A DNA stretch of 64,000 bases from UBA6059 sp040219045. Lineage in GTDB: Bacteria > Bacteroidota > Bacteroidia > Cytophagales > Cyclobacteriaceae. Of the stretch, positions 39,936 through 48,650 are shown one piece after another. Where the stretch lies: assembly GCA_965229505.1 (NCBI GenBank), contig OZ245881.1, positions 2,914,001-2,978,000 on the forward strand. Direction: 5' to 3'. How positions within the stretch are numbered: position 1 is the stretch's first letter; every line of letters begins with the position of its first letter. The position numbers and the translations under genes are program-made. The notes beneath the pieces were generated by a model. It saw only the letters and a list, made by a program, of their open reading frames with translations. It was not told the DNA's origin and did no database searches.

Positions 39936-40691
39936 ATGAAGCAATTGAGCCTCACCAGTGTGCTGCCCACGAACCTTTCACGTATTGAGAAGTGGCTGCA
40001 TCCGATGCTTTGGCTATTGGGTCTTGTCGTCCTCAATTGGCCCGGTCAGCAAATCACCATTGGCTTATTTGGTAGCTCTGAATTCGGTCTTCTAATACCA
40101 GGTATCTATGGGACGTTAATCAATGCTGCGATCGTCTATGGGGTGATCAACCTGATGCTCGAAAATGTCGGTAGTATTAGCACCAGGGTAATGCTGGCTT
40201 CTTTTGTTCTCTTTTTATCTGCTAGCGGATTTGAGACGTTGGTAGATGTTGCCTATTTGCTGATAGGGGGAGTTGTTGTGAATTGGATCGGTTTGATTGA
40301 TATAGTCGGAACTAATCTAGTCATTCACTTTTTCTTCTTTTATGCACCAGCTTTGATCTATGGTGTCATCAAGAGCTCCAATCATGTAGAAAGGGCTGAG
40401 GTTGATAAGATCGAGATTCAGGACGGCCACAACAAAGTGTTGGTCAGTCCACATGAATTGAGCCATTTGGAAAGCGATGGCAACTACGTAAAGTTTCATA
40501 CTGATCGGGGAGTTATCCTTGAGCGTTCGAGCCTGATCAATGTTGAAAGCCGATTACCGACTAATTTTATCAGATGTCACAAGTCGTTTATCATCAATCA
40601 GGGAGCTATCGAGAAAATCACAGCTACGTCAGTTGAGGTGAGAGGACACAAGATTCCGGTAGGAAGAAAATATAAGGAGAACCTTAAATGA
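39936..40691 (+). CDS. Membrane-anchored LytTR regulator
   Basis: A 251-residue protein with four hydrophobic helices (about residues 24-40, 50-73, 84-108, 112-148) and a LytTR DNA-binding domain (about 153-250: VSPHELSHLESDGNYVKFHTDRGVILERSSLINVESRLP, FIRCHKSFIINQGAIEKI). It resembles the regulator at 28102 in design. There is no receiver domain. The divergent 118-base interval with the serine hydrolase gene suggests the regulator may control it, which is an inference. Confidence 0.88.
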   Translation: MKQLSLTSVLPTNLSRIEKWLHPMLWLLGLVVLNWPGQQITIGLFGSSEFGLLIPGIYGTLINAAIVYGVINLMLENVGSISTRVMLASFVLFLSASGFETLVDVAYLLIGGVVVNWIGLIDIVGTNLVIHFFFFYAPALIYGVIKSSNHVERAEVDKIEIQDGHNKVLVSPHELSHLESDGNYVKFHTDRGVILERSSLINVESRLPTNFIRCHKSFIINQGAIEKITATSVEVRGHKIPVGRKYKENLK

Positions 40692-40722
40692 GTAAGCGGT
40701 TGTTAAGAAATTCAAATGTTGA

Positions 40723-41916
40723 CTACTCGCTTGCCAGTATAAACAGTTCTGCCAAGCGATAGGCGACAGTAAATAGATCAGAGGACTGACCTGACCTATT
40801 AGTCGCTACCGCAACGGTGACATTGTATTCTGGTAAGAGGATGAGCATGGCGATACCTCCTGCCGCACTTCCGCCATGGTGGTACATTCTTACTTCTCTA
40901 TTATCCTGAATGATGTTGGTGCTCACATGATTGCGCCAGCCCAGGCCGTAGTTCTGCTCATTTACTTCGCCATTCGCGAGTACTATGGGGGTGTAAAGCA
41001 GCTCAGTTGTGGCTGTATCCAGCAGAGTATAGTTTAGGACAGCATTGCCCAATCGTACTAAGTCTGAGGGTGTTGAAAGAAAGCCGCCACCTGCCCACTT
41101 ATTGCTGTTGTTAGTCGGGTAAGTGAGACGTGCTCTACCTCCACCTACTTCATAAAAATCAGCTCTATTTCGGCTCACGCTTGGGGGATCTGGTAGCGTT
41201 TGATACAGGCCCAGCGGCTCAAACACTTCATCTTGCATATAGCTGAGGAAGTCCTTCTTAGCCGCTCCTTCCATCACGCCACTCAATAACGTGTAATTGT
41301 AGCTGCTGTAGCTGAAATCAGTGCCCGGCTCGAAGAGTAGATCATCAGCGTTGAAGATGCCTATGCTCGCCTCAACTGACGAGTATTCATCATTGCTGTA
41401 GTACTCCCAGATAGGCAGGCACATACAGGTACCATAGTTTCGTATGCCTGACGTATGAGAGGCCAGTTGTTGCACGGTCAGTTGGGTCAGATTGTCGCTT
41501 GCGTAAGGCACAAAGTCACCGACCTCAGTGTTAAGTGATAGGAGGCCATTTTGAATCAGCCGGCCCAGACCCACGGACGTGAGACTCTTTGATATGCTGC
41601 CGATGCGATACATGGTAGTTGTATCCGCTGATATTCCATCTTTGATATTGGCATAGCCAATGGCATTGGACCAAACCAGGGTATCATTTATTCCAACGGC
41701 TACTGAAAGTGAGGGTGTCTCCAAATCAATGAAGTGCGCTTTGAGTATCTCATCCGCCTGAGCAGGAGCGTCGGCCTGATGTCCGATCGATGGTGCGAGG
41801 GTGGTGTTTTCCGATAGGTCGTCTCCTATGGATATGAATACGAAAACGGGCTCCACCATGAAGTACACAGAGACAAGAGTTGCACCTATGGCTAATGATA
41901 TGATAGTTTTTTTCAT
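40723..41916 (-). CDS. Serine hydrolase, class C beta-lactamase-related
   Basis: A 397-residue enzyme with an N-terminal membrane segment (about residues 7-28). S107-I-S-K110 (YRIGSISKSLTSVG) is the nucleophile motif. The second motif reads FSYSSYNYTLL, so the usual Asn of YxN is Ser here. HHGGSAAG near residue 355 is the third motif. It lacks the long C-terminal extension of the paralogue at 38069. Substrate is unknown. It converges with the LytTR gene. Confidence 0.92.
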   Translation of the reverse strand: MKKTIISLAIGATLVSVYFMVEPVFVFISIGDDLSENTTLAPSIGHQADAPAQADEILKAHFIDLETPSLSVAVGINDTLVWSNAIGYANIKDGISADTTTMYRIGSISKSLTSVGLGRLIQNGLLSLNTEVGDFVPYASDNLTQLTVQQLASHTSGIRNYGTCMCLPIWEYYSNDEYSSVEASIGIFNADDLLFEPGTDFSYSSYNYTLLSGVMEGAAKKDFLSYMQDEVFEPLGLYQTLPDPPSVSRNRADFYEVGGGRARLTYPTNNSNKWAGGGFLSTPSDLVRLGNAVLNYTLLDTATTELLYTPIVLANGEVNEQNYGLGWRNHVSTNIIQDNREVRMYHHGGSAAGGIAMLILLPEYNVTVAVATNRSGQSSDLFTVAYRLAELFILASE

Positions 41917-41993
41917 CTTGATATGGATTGGAGAGTTACTTGGATAGCCAAGTAGGGCTGTCCTAGTAATAGTAAATTCAGAAAATACCTAGG

Positions 41994-43055
41994 CTACTCG
42001 TTAGTAGCACCCTGCTCTCTCAGGTAGTCCTCGATATCGCCATGACCGTTTTTACGGGCCATCTTGAGTGGGGTGCGTAGATTGGAAGAAAAGAAAGTTC
42101 CGTCCCTTGATGACTTATTGACATCCGCGCCATTTTCAACCAGGTACTTGACTAGGTCAAAGTGACCATGCTCGCAAGCGTTGATCAAAGGGGTCTCATC
42201 ACCGGTCACTTCATAGTTGACATCAGCTCCCTGACTGACGAGGTATTTGACGACCTCTGTGCGACCATACTTAGCCGCCATGATCAATGGGTTACCATCA
42301 CCCCGCACGCCCTTGTTGATGTCAGCGCCAAGATTGATTAGCGCCTTAATCATTTCAAGATCACCCTTCATGGCCGCCTGGATCATAGCATTGCCATCAC
42401 CATCATAGCTCTCATTGATGTCTGCACCATTTTCGACCATCAACTCCACCAGTTCGATATCACCGCTTCTGGCGGCCAACCATAGTGGATAGCCATCTGA
42501 GAAGGTTCCGCGCTCCGGGTCAGCACCGTTACGGAGCAACACTTTGGCTACTTCCTTGTGATTGTACTGGACGGCATTGCTCAATGGCGTGCCATCTCCC
42601 CACACCTTTTCGTTCACATCGGCTCCTTCTTTGATCAACAGCTCTACTATCTCCAGATGCCCTCCGCGAGCAGCGACTAGCAGGGCAGTGCCATCACCCC
42701 ATTCGACTTCATTGACGTCCGCCCCTTTATTGATCATCGTACGGACGACTTCTGTCATCCCCCTTGCGGAAGCAGCCATCAGTGGCGTTTCGTCGTTGCT
42801 GTTGTTGTGGTTGACATCTGCACCTGCATTGATGAGCAACAAGCTCATCTCCTTGTGACCTTTGCGAGCTGCCATGACCAACGGTGTTCTGGGATCATAG
42901 TCACCATCACTACAGTCTATATCTACCGTTTGGATTAGTTCCCTGACCCGACTGAGGTCATTTCGTTTTACTGCTTCGAGTAGATCTTCACAGCTCTGTC
43001 CCAGGAGCAATTTACCAGCGAGGAGGATCGGTATGATAATGATGAGTTTTTTCAT
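41994..43055 (-). CDS. Secreted ankyrin-repeat protein
   Basis: A 353-residue protein from the ATG at 43055, with a signal peptide (MKKLIIIIPILLAGKLLLGQ). It carries about ten ankyrin repeats of roughly 33 residues (for example GDGTALLVAARGGHLEIVELLIKEGADVNEK). The motif GDGxP recurs in the loops of most repeats. It likely binds a protein partner in the periplasm. It is divergent from the LytS-type kinase gene at 43314; some ankyrin proteins of this group lie beside sensors, but no partner is evident. Confidence 0.92.
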   Translation of the reverse strand: MKKLIIIIPILLAGKLLLGQSCEDLLEAVKRNDLSRVRELIQTVDIDCSDGDYDPRTPLVMAARKGHKEMSLLLINAGADVNHNNSNDETPLMAASARGMTEVVRTMINKGADVNEVEWGDGTALLVAARGGHLEIVELLIKEGADVNEKVWGDGTPLSNAVQYNHKEVAKVLLRNGADPERGTFSDGYPLWLAARSGDIELVELMVENGADINESYDGDGNAMIQAAMKGDLEMIKALINLGADINKGVRGDGNPLIMAAKYGRTEVVKYLVSQGADVNYEVTGDETPLINACEHGHFDLVKYLVENGADVNKSSRDGTFFSSNLRTPLKMARKNGHGDIEDYLREQGATNE

Positions 43056-43313
43056 GATGTTGTTGTTTAGACTGTTTTGTTGTTGTGCTGCATGATGCAG
43101 TCGCTTTTGTACGCTACAAATGTGCTCAGAGATCACAAGCCATTTTTAAAAAGAAGACCGATGGGCCGCTTTCGTCGAAGTTTATGTGGTTCATGCATAC
43201 GAAGTTCATTTAGGGCCATTATGCACTCATTCGCTACCGCAATCAAGGTCTTCGTCGACGAATCGATATCTGTCTATCGAAACCCGTTATTTTGCACCTG
43301 ACTTTAATTGACC

Positions 43314-44390
43314 ATGTCAGCCTCAAGCAACATATACGACCGGCTCATAGCCAATCGCGTGCTCACCCACAGTGGTTTCTGGATGTCTATGGTGCTTGTG
43401 CTGGCCTACCACGGTAGCTTATTTGGTGGTAACCTTGGTGATAATCTCATCAACATGCTGGCGCTACTACCGGTGCAGATGATGGCGGCCTATGCATTGA
43501 TCTACTATCAGATACCTCAATGGCTGAACAAAGGACAATATCTCATTTTCGTCATCAGTCTGCTTGTCCTGGCCTATCTGCTATCAGCATTAGCGCGTTT
43601 GTCTGTGATCCACATCGCACAGCCGCTGATCGGTATGGAGACCCTTGACGAAACGATAGGGGAGATACTTACGGATCCTTTGTACCTGATTCAGGTGTTC
43701 ACGACTTCTGTATATATACCCGCTGCATTGCTCTATCTCCTGAAGATGACCAAAGAGCGCTTCGCACAGCAAAACCAGCTGATCACCCTGGAAAAAGAAA
43801 AGCGAACCACCGAGCTCGACTTCCTCAAGGCGCAGATCAATCCTCATTTTCTATTCAATACATTGAATAACATCTATAGTCTATCGAAGCATAAGGCGGA
43901 GCAGACACCCGAGATGATTCTCAAGCTGTCGGAGATACTTGACTATACCATTTATGAATGCAATGAGCCTACCGTACCGGTCATGAAAGAATGGGAGTTG
44001 ATAGAAAGCTACGTTGATCTCGAGACGCTGCGATATACCGATCAGCTGACTATCCTGCTGGATGAGCAGGTGGATGACAAGCAGGTTCGTGTAGCGCCAT
44101 TGATATTGATTTCACTGGTAGAGAATGCGTTTAAGTATTCGCTTAAGCGCGTGGATGAGGTGCCGGTCATTAAGGTATTGCTGGCAGTGACTCATGGTGT
44201 GCTCAGCTTTGAGGTCTTTAACAGTAAGGCGATGAACCTACCTGAATCACGGGAGCACAAGCGGGGAATCGGAGTTCAGAATGTGAAGCGGCAGCTGGAC
44301 CTACAGTACCCGAATCGTCATTCTATGAACATTGAAGATAAGGCTGAAAGCCATAAGGTCAGCCTGACAATTAAATTGCAAGATCTATGA
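43314..44390 (+). CDS. LytS-type sensor histidine kinase
   Basis: A 358-residue membrane kinase; the ATG at 43314 is preferred over the TTG at 43308. Four transmembrane helices occupy residues 15-150. The His_kinase domain begins with LDFLKAQINPHFLFNTLNNIYSL (phospho-acceptor His in NPHFLFN). The ATP-binding part has LVENAFKYSL and RGIGVQNVKRQL. It overlaps the response-regulator gene by 4 bases (ATGA). It probably senses a membrane or cell-wall signal. Confidence 0.94.
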   Translation: MSASSNIYDRLIANRVLTHSGFWMSMVLVLAYHGSLFGGNLGDNLINMLALLPVQMMAAYALIYYQIPQWLNKGQYLIFVISLLVLAYLLSALARLSVIHIAQPLIGMETLDETIGEILTDPLYLIQVFTTSVYIPAALLYLLKMTKERFAQQNQLITLEKEKRTTELDFLKAQINPHFLFNTLNNIYSLSKHKAEQTPEMILKLSEILDYTIYECNEPTVPVMKEWELIESYVDLETLRYTDQLTILLDEQVDDKQVRVAPLILISLVENAFKYSLKRVDEVPVIKVLLAVTHGVLSFEVFNSKAMNLPESREHKRGIGVQNVKRQLDLQYPNRHSMNIEDKAESHKVSLTIKLQDL

Positions 44391-45091
44391 GCGAACTGAT
44401 CAAATGCCTGATAGTAGATGATGAGCCGTTGGCCATCGATGTGATCAAAGGCTATGTCGAGCAGGTGCCGCAGTTGTCGCTGATCGACACCTGTAGTGAT
44501 GCGATGAGTGCATTCCAGATCATTAATGACCAATCCATCGACCTGATTTTCCTTGATATCGAAATGCCGGGAATCAATGGGATCAGCTTTATCAAGTCGC
44601 TCTCCAATCCACCGGCGGTTATTCTTACTACGGCCTTTCGGGAGTATGCGATTGAGAGCTATGAGATAGAGGTAGTAGACTATCTACTCAAGCCTATCTC
44701 ATTTGACCGATTCTTCAAGGCGATCAACAAACATCTGAAATCTGGCACAATAGTCACAGGAATACCTGCGCCCCCAGAGAAGAGTGGTGGTTCTATTTAT
44801 GTTTATTCCAACAAGAAAAACCTGAAAGTCTACTTCGATGATATCCTCTATGTCGAAAGCATAAAGGACTATATCACTATCCATACTTCCGAGGCACAGA
44901 TTACCTCCAAAAACACCATCACCAACTTCGAAGAACTCCTCCCTTCCGGCTTTTTACGAGTACATCGGAGTTTCATAGTCAATAGTTCTAAGATCACCGC
45001 CTTTACTCATCAGGATATTGAGATCGGTGATAAGGAGATTCCTATAGGTACAAGCTATAAGAGGGCTGTGCTAGATCAGTTGAAGGGGTAG
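44387..45091 (+). CDS. LytTR-type response regulator
   Basis: A 234-residue regulator. The receiver domain has IVDDEP, phospho-acceptor D57 (LIFLDIEMPGING), conserved Thr/Ser (LTTAF) and Lys (LLKPIS). The LytTR domain covers about residues 127-232 (YFDDILYVESIKDYITIHTSEAQITSKNTITNFEELLPSGFLRVHRSFIVN). It is the partner of the kinase it overlaps. Confidence 0.95.
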   Translation: MSELIKCLIVDDEPLAIDVIKGYVEQVPQLSLIDTCSDAMSAFQIINDQSIDLIFLDIEMPGINGISFIKSLSNPPAVILTTAFREYAIESYEIEVVDYLLKPISFDRFFKAINKHLKSGTIVTGIPAPPEKSGGSIYVYSNKKNLKVYFDDILYVESIKDYITIHTSEAQITSKNTITNFEELLPSGFLRVHRSFIVNSSKITAFTHQDIEIGDKEIPIGTSYKRAVLDQLKG

Positions 45092-45104
45092 TGTCTGATC
45101 TCAC

Positions 45105-45132
45105 CAGATTCATGAGGACACGAACCTTGGCG
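45105..45132. repeat. REP-C copy, tail type
   Basis: AGATTCATGAGGACACGAACC followed by TTGGCGA is a partly degraded REP-C hairpin behind the LytTR regulator gene. Confidence 0.75.
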
Positions 45133-45189
45133 ATCGGATGGCGCTGCGAGAGCAGTTGAAGAGTTGAACTTCGGGAAATTCAATGAGCA

Positions 45190-45711
45190 TTAACCCCTTG
45201 ACCGTACCAGTACTTCCTCATTAGCTTGCTGTCTGCTTAGGTCCGGGTCCAACTTGGATTGAATGGCTCTGAGTTGATTAATGTAGTCCTCCGGAAAGCC
45301 ATTTTCAGTGGCACCTTCTATCACGAAGTTTAGATACCAGCTATAGGGATCGCCGATGCTTAGATATTGAGATTCTGTGGCTACATAAGCGTAGATCAAT
45401 TGCTCCTGATCTTCAATATTCAGTGGGAAAGTCATGTGCAGATAGCCATAGCCCAGCGCTTCGTATTGATCCAGGATGGGTTTGTCGGCCTGGCTGATCC
45501 TATGAATGACACCCCAGACTGAGTCGCTAGGATTTCCTGTTTCCACAAGATTGGCTTTGGTGGACCCGTCGATGCTTTGCTTGTTGAAAACGAGCTTGTA
45601 TCCCTGGAGTTTGTGCTTTCCTGCGACCTTTACTGATGCAACGCGTTCTTTAATCCGTTGCAGGAGCAGGTTAGAGCCGTAGGAGAAGATGTAGGCGTGC
45701 TTATTATGCAT
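45190..45711 (-). CDS. Gamma-glutamylcyclotransferase-like (AIG2/GGCT fold) protein
   Basis: A 173-residue cytoplasmic protein. The family motif is YIFSYGSNLLLQRIKERV near the N-terminus. DSVWGVIHRISQADKPILDQYEALGYGYLH contains the conserved Glu region of the GGCT fold. YAYVATESQYLS and WYLNFVIEGATENGFPEDYINQL follow. It may act on gamma-glutamyl amines or cyclise glutamyl compounds; the substrate is uncertain. Confidence 0.88.
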   Translation of the reverse strand: MHNKHAYIFSYGSNLLLQRIKERVASVKVAGKHKLQGYKLVFNKQSIDGSTKANLVETGNPSDSVWGVIHRISQADKPILDQYEALGYGYLHMTFPLNIEDQEQLIYAYVATESQYLSIGDPYSWYLNFVIEGATENGFPEDYINQLRAIQSKLDPDLSRQQANEEVLVRSRG

Positions 45712-45827
45712 TGTCTGCTTGTTCTATTAAAACGGTTACTTGTGAAGACCATTATGCGAGTTGAAAATGGGCTGTATAAGTATCGTTTAGATCAAATTTC
45801 TTGGAGAGTAATTCTACTGATATAAAA

Positions 45828-46475
45828 CTATTTTCGTTTTCCTATCCAACAGTTACCACGTTTGACGCGGAATACCTTTTCAGGATTTTCTCCATGATTA
45901 TCCCTAATCATTCTGGTTGGAGTATCGCGTTTTAGAAGTCGCTTGTAGTATCGTTGGTCCTCATAATAGTGTTTGGCCGAATGATACTCTTGAATTGAAG
46001 CATCGAGGAAATATGACTCAGGTAGCAAATCCTCATCGTCGGCCGATTTCCATGTATATTCATTAGTACGGGCTGACTCTTCCTTGAATAGATAGATAGG
46101 AAATTTCAAGGACTTTTCATGATGAAGCCACATATTATCATAATATTCAATGCGTTCGCCGATTGCCGTTACGACTTGCGAATGAATAAATCGATTGTCA
46201 AACACCCAAATCGCCAGATAGAAGTTGTCGTAGTTTGATTGCATTTGTTGACGCCATAGATCATAAATGTTTAGGAGCTTTGAAAATAGCTGTTTCCTGT
46301 AGTTTGAAGGATATTTGCTAGTAGTGAGGAGGTTCCACCAGGGATCAATTTCTGTCTTAACATAATAGGAATTGTTTTGCTCCAAATATTCAAAATCTAC
46401 ATTCTTGTGGTATTCAAACCATTGATCGATAGTCTTTTGCCTTCTCTTTAGACCTCTAATTTTTTTGTTTCTCAT
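45828..46475 (-). CDS. Hypothetical protein
   Basis: The frame opens at 46550; the ATG at 46475 is the more likely start and gives 215 residues. The protein is rich in Tyr, Asn and Trp (KTEIDPWWNLLTTSKYPSNYRKQ, NYDNFYLAIWVFDNRFIHSQVV) and ends VKRGNCWIGKRK. I do not recognise a family. It has no signal peptide or membrane segment. The region is AT-richer than its neighbours, so it may be acquired. It is not coupled to any other gene. Confidence 0.6.
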   Translation of the reverse strand: MRNKKIRGLKRRQKTIDQWFEYHKNVDFEYLEQNNSYYVKTEIDPWWNLLTTSKYPSNYRKQLFSKLLNIYDLWRQQMQSNYDNFYLAIWVFDNRFIHSQVVTAIGERIEYYDNMWLHHEKSLKFPIYLFKEESARTNEYTWKSADDEDLLPESYFLDASIQEYHSAKHYYEDQRYYKRLLKRDTPTRMIRDNHGENPEKVFRVKRGNCWIGKRK

Positions 46476-46574
46476 GACATTATTTTGGACAACTACTACC
46501 AGAGCGAACATAATACAATGTGAGATAATCTTACGTGCCTCTCGATGCAACCTAATGTTTTGAATAACTTATGA

Positions 46575-47696
46575 TTAGGAGACGCGCTTCAACCCAAAAA
46601 CCGGTCTTACCCATCTCCACCTCCTGATCAGGAACTCATAGATCACCCAGGCACCTCCGAAAGTACCAAATAGCATGATCGGAGCTTTGAGCGCTAACGA
46701 CCAGTTAAGATCCATGAGATAATACCCTATGATGATCGTGATGGTCTGGTGGAGAATGTAGAAAGGATAGACCGCTTGGTTCGCATAGGACAACTGGCGA
46801 CTCTGATGATTGAGAAAGCGGGCACCCAATCCAAGAATAGCGAGTATCCAAGCCCACAGGTTGGTCACTTTGATCAATGCTTCAACGAAGTGCACTAGCA
46901 TCGAATCTTCCAACGTCAGCCAAATCAGAAGTAGGCTGGTAAACGATATTACGCCCGTCAGTAAAGCGTAATTCCGTATGCGATCTACGGCTTGCCAAAA
47001 GACATCTCCAATCGCAATCATGAGAAAGCCATAGAAGAAAAGCGTAAGGCTGCTCGTAAAGTTGAACCAGTCCCAAACCAAATTGTGCGTTACTTCAAAA
47101 AATGGCTCCAGCAGTGCTTCGTAGAAATAAAGCGGCACAACAAAGACAAAGAGAAAATAGGGCCTGGTACTGACGCGCTCTCTTAACCATGACAACATTT
47201 TCCCGCTAGGGTGACTCCTCAACCTCACAAAAACAGGTGTCAGTATTATCGAGAAAACCAGGAGATAGGGCAGGAACCACAGATGGTGCCAGCTAAAGTT
47301 GCCTTCAGGATAAACGCCTTGTAGGAAAGCGCCGGAGACGAGCCAATCGCCGTAGGTGCCCTGGAATACACCATCTACAAGACGCTCAACGTAGACCTGT
47401 GGAGGTACGATCATCAGCATCCCGAAGGCCAACGGTATGAATAGCCGCAGAAAGCGTTCTTTGATGAACTGGCTCGCAGTGCGAAATGACAGTGCATAGG
47501 CCGTACCCATACCTGAGATGACAAACAGAATGGGTAACCGCCATTGGTTGAGGAAGATCATCGGGTACCTGAGCCAGTCGTAGATCTCGTTGTTTTTGAT
47601 GTGCCACCCCCACGGTACGAAGAACATGCCCACGTGATAGAAGATGAGCAATCCAAAAACCAATACCCTGAGCCAGTCTAAGTCGTGTCGTCGCAT
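46575..47696 (-). CDS. Acyltransferase 3 family membrane protein
   Basis: A 373-residue protein with about ten membrane segments. The start RRHDLDWLRVLVFGLLIFYHVGMFF contains the catalytic His pattern of the acyltransferase-3 family. HHLWFLPYLLVFSIILTPVF and LFLIRRWRWVRPVFGLK-like end segments fit OpgC/OafA-like proteins. It would acylate a surface polysaccharide, glucan or lipid using a cytoplasmic acyl donor. The gene stands alone. Confidence 0.9.
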   Translation of the reverse strand: MRRHDLDWLRVLVFGLLIFYHVGMFFVPWGWHIKNNEIYDWLRYPMIFLNQWRLPILFVISGMGTAYALSFRTASQFIKERFLRLFIPLAFGMLMIVPPQVYVERLVDGVFQGTYGDWLVSGAFLQGVYPEGNFSWHHLWFLPYLLVFSIILTPVFVRLRSHPSGKMLSWLRERVSTRPYFLFVFVVPLYFYEALLEPFFEVTHNLVWDWFNFTSSLTLFFYGFLMIAIGDVFWQAVDRIRNYALLTGVISFTSLLLIWLTLEDSMLVHFVEALIKVTNLWAWILAILGLGARFLNHQSRQLSYANQAVYPFYILHQTITIIIGYYLMDLNWSLALKAPIMLFGTFGGAWVIYEFLIRRWRWVRPVFGLKRVS

Positions 47697-47787
47697 AGTT
47701 TTGTCTTTGATGTTCGGATAGAAAAGGGATTGGTCAGCTCAGTAGGTGCAATTCAGGCTTTAAAGGTTTACGCTATTCAAGAATAAG

Positions 47788-48477
47788 TCAAGTCAGTGGC
47801 AAGGCCAAAAACCACCTGGCAAAATCCTCCCAGAAAGGCAGCTTGATTTCCAAAAGTAGCACAGAGTGAATAAAAATAAATAGCCCAAATGCTGCTGGGA
47901 ACACCCACCGGCCTTTGGGTTCATTCCTCTCCAAAATTATCAATACAATCAACGTGATATAGACAGTAGAGATGGCCATTAGATAACCAGCAGGAGGTCC
48001 GATATCCAGCACATTGAAGAAAACCCTCACCATGGTAGGCTCGATCAGGGCCATACCTGCCACGATCATGCCTCGGGCGTGGATCGCGAGTGTTTTGCGA
48101 TAGTAGATGGCTATTCCGTACCCGAATGTAAATATCACCAGGTCTTTGTATGGAATCCATACTTCAAACGGGAAATTGGAGAGGTTGGGATCGATCCGAT
48201 GGTGGGCTAATAGGATGACAGAAATGTAGAGAATCGGTACCAATAGATAGGACGCCTTACCGATGGTTCTGTGAAGCTGAAACTGCTTGCGCCTGATCAA
48301 GATCGGCTGAGCAATCAGCATCCCCACCCAGAGCGTTGCGGTAGCGGCATGGAAATGAAAATAATGCGTGAAATCAGCAGTGCCGTCAAAGAATTTTGAG
48401 AAATAGGACGGCCAGAAACCGATGAAAACAAAGGCCAAAAGGCCAATGAAAAAGTAGTCGGGGTATTTGAACTTCAT
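47788..48477 (-). CDS. Hypothetical multi-pass membrane protein
   Basis: I place the start at the ATG at 48477 (MKFKYPDYFF); the longer frame begins with TTG at 48492. It has about seven hydrophobic helices and several His residues in membrane-edge positions (YFHFHAATATLWVG, QLHRTIGKASY, AHHRIDP). The His residues suggest a haem- or metal-linked membrane protein (DUF2306-like), but I cannot confirm a family. Neighbouring genes give no hint. Confidence 0.6.
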   Translation of the reverse strand: MKFKYPDYFFIGLLAFVFIGFWPSYFSKFFDGTADFTHYFHFHAATATLWVGMLIAQPILIRRKQFQLHRTIGKASYLLVPILYISVILLAHHRIDPNLSNFPFEVWIPYKDLVIFTFGYGIAIYYRKTLAIHARGMIVAGMALIEPTMVRVFFNVLDIGPPAGYLMAISTVYITLIVLIILERNEPKGRWVFPAAFGLFIFIHSVLLLEIKLPFWEDFARWFLALPLT

Positions 48478-48573
48478 GAATGAAGATAGCAAAATTTCTT
48501 AATGCTTCTCCATCGATGAAATTTCGCAGGTGTTAATTCAAATTCAATCTGCCCTTCACACGCTGGTCTACAT

Positions 48574-48600
48574 CCTTGGTCTGTGGCACACAGACCAAGG
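48574..48600. repeat. Long perfect hairpin between a membrane-protein gene and yncE-like gene
   Basis: CCTTGGTCTGTG (48574-48585) and CACAGACCAAGG (48589-48600) are perfect 12-bp arms around GCA. It contains the GGTCTGTG core similar to the second palindrome type at 36827. It could work as a transcript end for the YncE-like gene on the minus strand, although no T-tract is evident. Confidence 0.75.
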
Positions 48601-48650
48601 ACTGAGAGTAATCAACCCTATTTTCAAATTAATACATCGGCACATCAAAA

